Assembly: GCF_040081985.1 (NCBI RefSeq)
Contig: NZ_JBEBMH010000004.1
Location: 124,001 to 188,000 of the forward strand
Direction: 5' to 3'
Length of the DNA stretch: 64,000 nt
Source: Kumtagia yinganensis
Lineage (GTDB): Bacteria; Pseudomonadota; Alphaproteobacteria; Rhizobiales; Rhizobiaceae
Made by a program: the position numbers and the translations under genes. The notes beneath the pieces were generated by a model. It had not been told where the DNA came from, searched no databases, and saw only the letters and a list, made by a program, of their open reading frames with translations. Below are positions 63,509-64,000 of this stretch, one piece after another (position 1 is the stretch's first letter; the number at the start of each line of letters is the position of its first letter).

Positions 63509-63586
63509 GGGGACAGTTTACTTTTTTCCGCCGGCGCGAACTTTCCACCGCAGAGCCCTTCTGCGGAAAGAAAGTAAACTGTCCCC
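63509..63586. repeat. REPIN-like palindromic element, copy 2 (between polyamine permease genes)
   Basis: Begins ggggacagtttactttttt and ends aaagtaaactgtcccc, with inner arms ttccgc and gcggaaa. 78 bases, same termini as 28273-28351, different centre. It fills nearly all of the gap between the stop of the PotB-type gene and the ribosome-binding site of the PotC-type gene. Confidence 0.8.
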
Positions 63587-63598
63587 TGAGCCAACCCG

Positions 63599-64000
63599 TC
63601 AGAGCGCATCGAACGCTCCCATGCGCTTGGCGCCCCACAGGTAAAAACCCATGATGACGATCGGCACCACGGTGAAAGCGGCCGCCAGCGGGATGTTTCC
63701 CGCCGTGCCCTGGTGCGCATAGACGGCCTGACCGATGAACAGCCGAGACGTACCGATGATCTGCGGGATGATGTAGTCGCCGAGTGTCAGCGAGAAGGTG
63801 AAGATCGAGCCGGCAACGATCCCCGGCAACGCCAGCGGGAAGATGACGTTGCGAAATGTCTGTCCGGGCGAGGCGCCCAAATCCGACGATGCTTCGGTGA
63901 GGTTCACCGGCACACGTTCGAGGGCTGCCTGAACCGGCAGGATCATGAAAGGCAGCCAGACATAGACGAAGACGATGAAGGTACCGGTCCAACTGACCGA
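63599..64000 (-). CDS. Polyamine-type ABC transporter permease (PotB type), C-terminal part
   Basis: The 133 visible residues run off the end of the window. They include an internal helix (TGTFIVFVYVWLPFMILPVQ), the EAA loop TEASSDLGASPGQTFRNVIFP, and the end IPLAAAFTVVPIVIMGFYLWGAKR. It resembles PotB/PotH, the partner of the next permease. Start lies upstream (beyond 64000). Confidence 0.9.
   Translation of the reverse strand, partial: SVSWTGTFIVFVYVWLPFMILPVQAALERVPVNLTEASSDLGASPGQTFRNVIFPLALPGIVAGSIFTFSLTLGDYIIPQIIGTSRLFIGQAVYAHQGTAGNIPLAAAFTVVPIVIMGFYLWGAKRMGAFDAL

Overview
The window reads as chromosomal DNA of a high-GC alphaproteobacterium of the order Hyphomicrobiales, most likely Mesorhizobium or a close Phyllobacteriaceae relative. 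This is inferred from the mix of ABC importers for peptides, sugars and polyamines, an FdsGBACD formate dehydrogenase, a non-pyrrolysine MttB-family methyltransferase, a DUF2865 protein, RTX proteins and several Rhizobiales-type palindromic intergenic repeats. No rRNA, tRNA, CRISPR array, prophage or intact insertion sequence was seen.

Layout. 1-1.55 kb: tail of a ribose-type ABC ATPase, a mutated higB toxin with an apparently intact higA, and a small unknown gene. 1.6-6.7 kb (minus): acetyltransferase, NAD-dependent epimerase, amidase and GMC oxidoreductase, with a TetR-like inverted repeat upstream. 7.2-8.1 kb: exported DUF2865 protein. 8.5-14.4 kb (minus): dipeptide/oligopeptide importer dppABC and dppDF, split by one opposite-strand periplasmic gene. 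14.8-19.3 kb (plus): acyl-CoA ligase, exported serine hydrolase and a SABATH-like carboxyl methyltransferase, the last two overlapping by 4 nt. 19.3-26.8 kb: SDR with divergent TetR regulator, alpha/beta hydrolase, methyltransferase, HAD phosphatase, glucose-6-phosphate isomerase and a MocR regulator. 27-29 kb: an AT-richer, frameshifted membrane gene and a hypothetical gene carrying an in-frame REPIN-like insertion. 29.2-32.3 kb: alcohol dehydrogenase and SDR with a divergent AraC regulator. 32.5-38.6 kb: MttB-family methyltransferase converging on a sugar-type ABC importer that has a LacI-type operator upstream. 38.9-45.3 kb: CoxG-like protein, Mrp ATPase, GAF-GGDEF-PilZ diguanylate cyclase, VOC protein, Bug-type binding protein and LysR regulator. 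45.4-51.7 kb: fdsGBA-fdsC-fdsD for NAD-linked formate oxidation. 51.9-54.9 kb: LLM flavin oxidoreductase, FMN reductase and sugar epimerase. 55-59.4 kb: two tandem paralogous RTX proteins. 59.6-64 kb: SPFH protein, SnoaL-like protein, gamma-aminobutyraldehyde dehydrogenase and polyamine importer permeases.

Working together. The fds genes encode the subunits and the sulfurtransferase of a soluble molybdenum formate dehydrogenase, probably controlled by the adjacent LysR protein. The polyamine permeases and aldehyde dehydrogenase fit putrescine uptake and oxidation. The MttB homologue and neighbouring importer suggest uptake and demethylation of a methylated amine. The most unusual items are the ligase/hydrolase/SABATH-methyltransferase cluster, the twin RTX genes built from three long super-repeats each, the mobile palindromes (two REPIN-like copies and four long inverted-repeat elements), and the broken toxin beside its surviving antitoxin.
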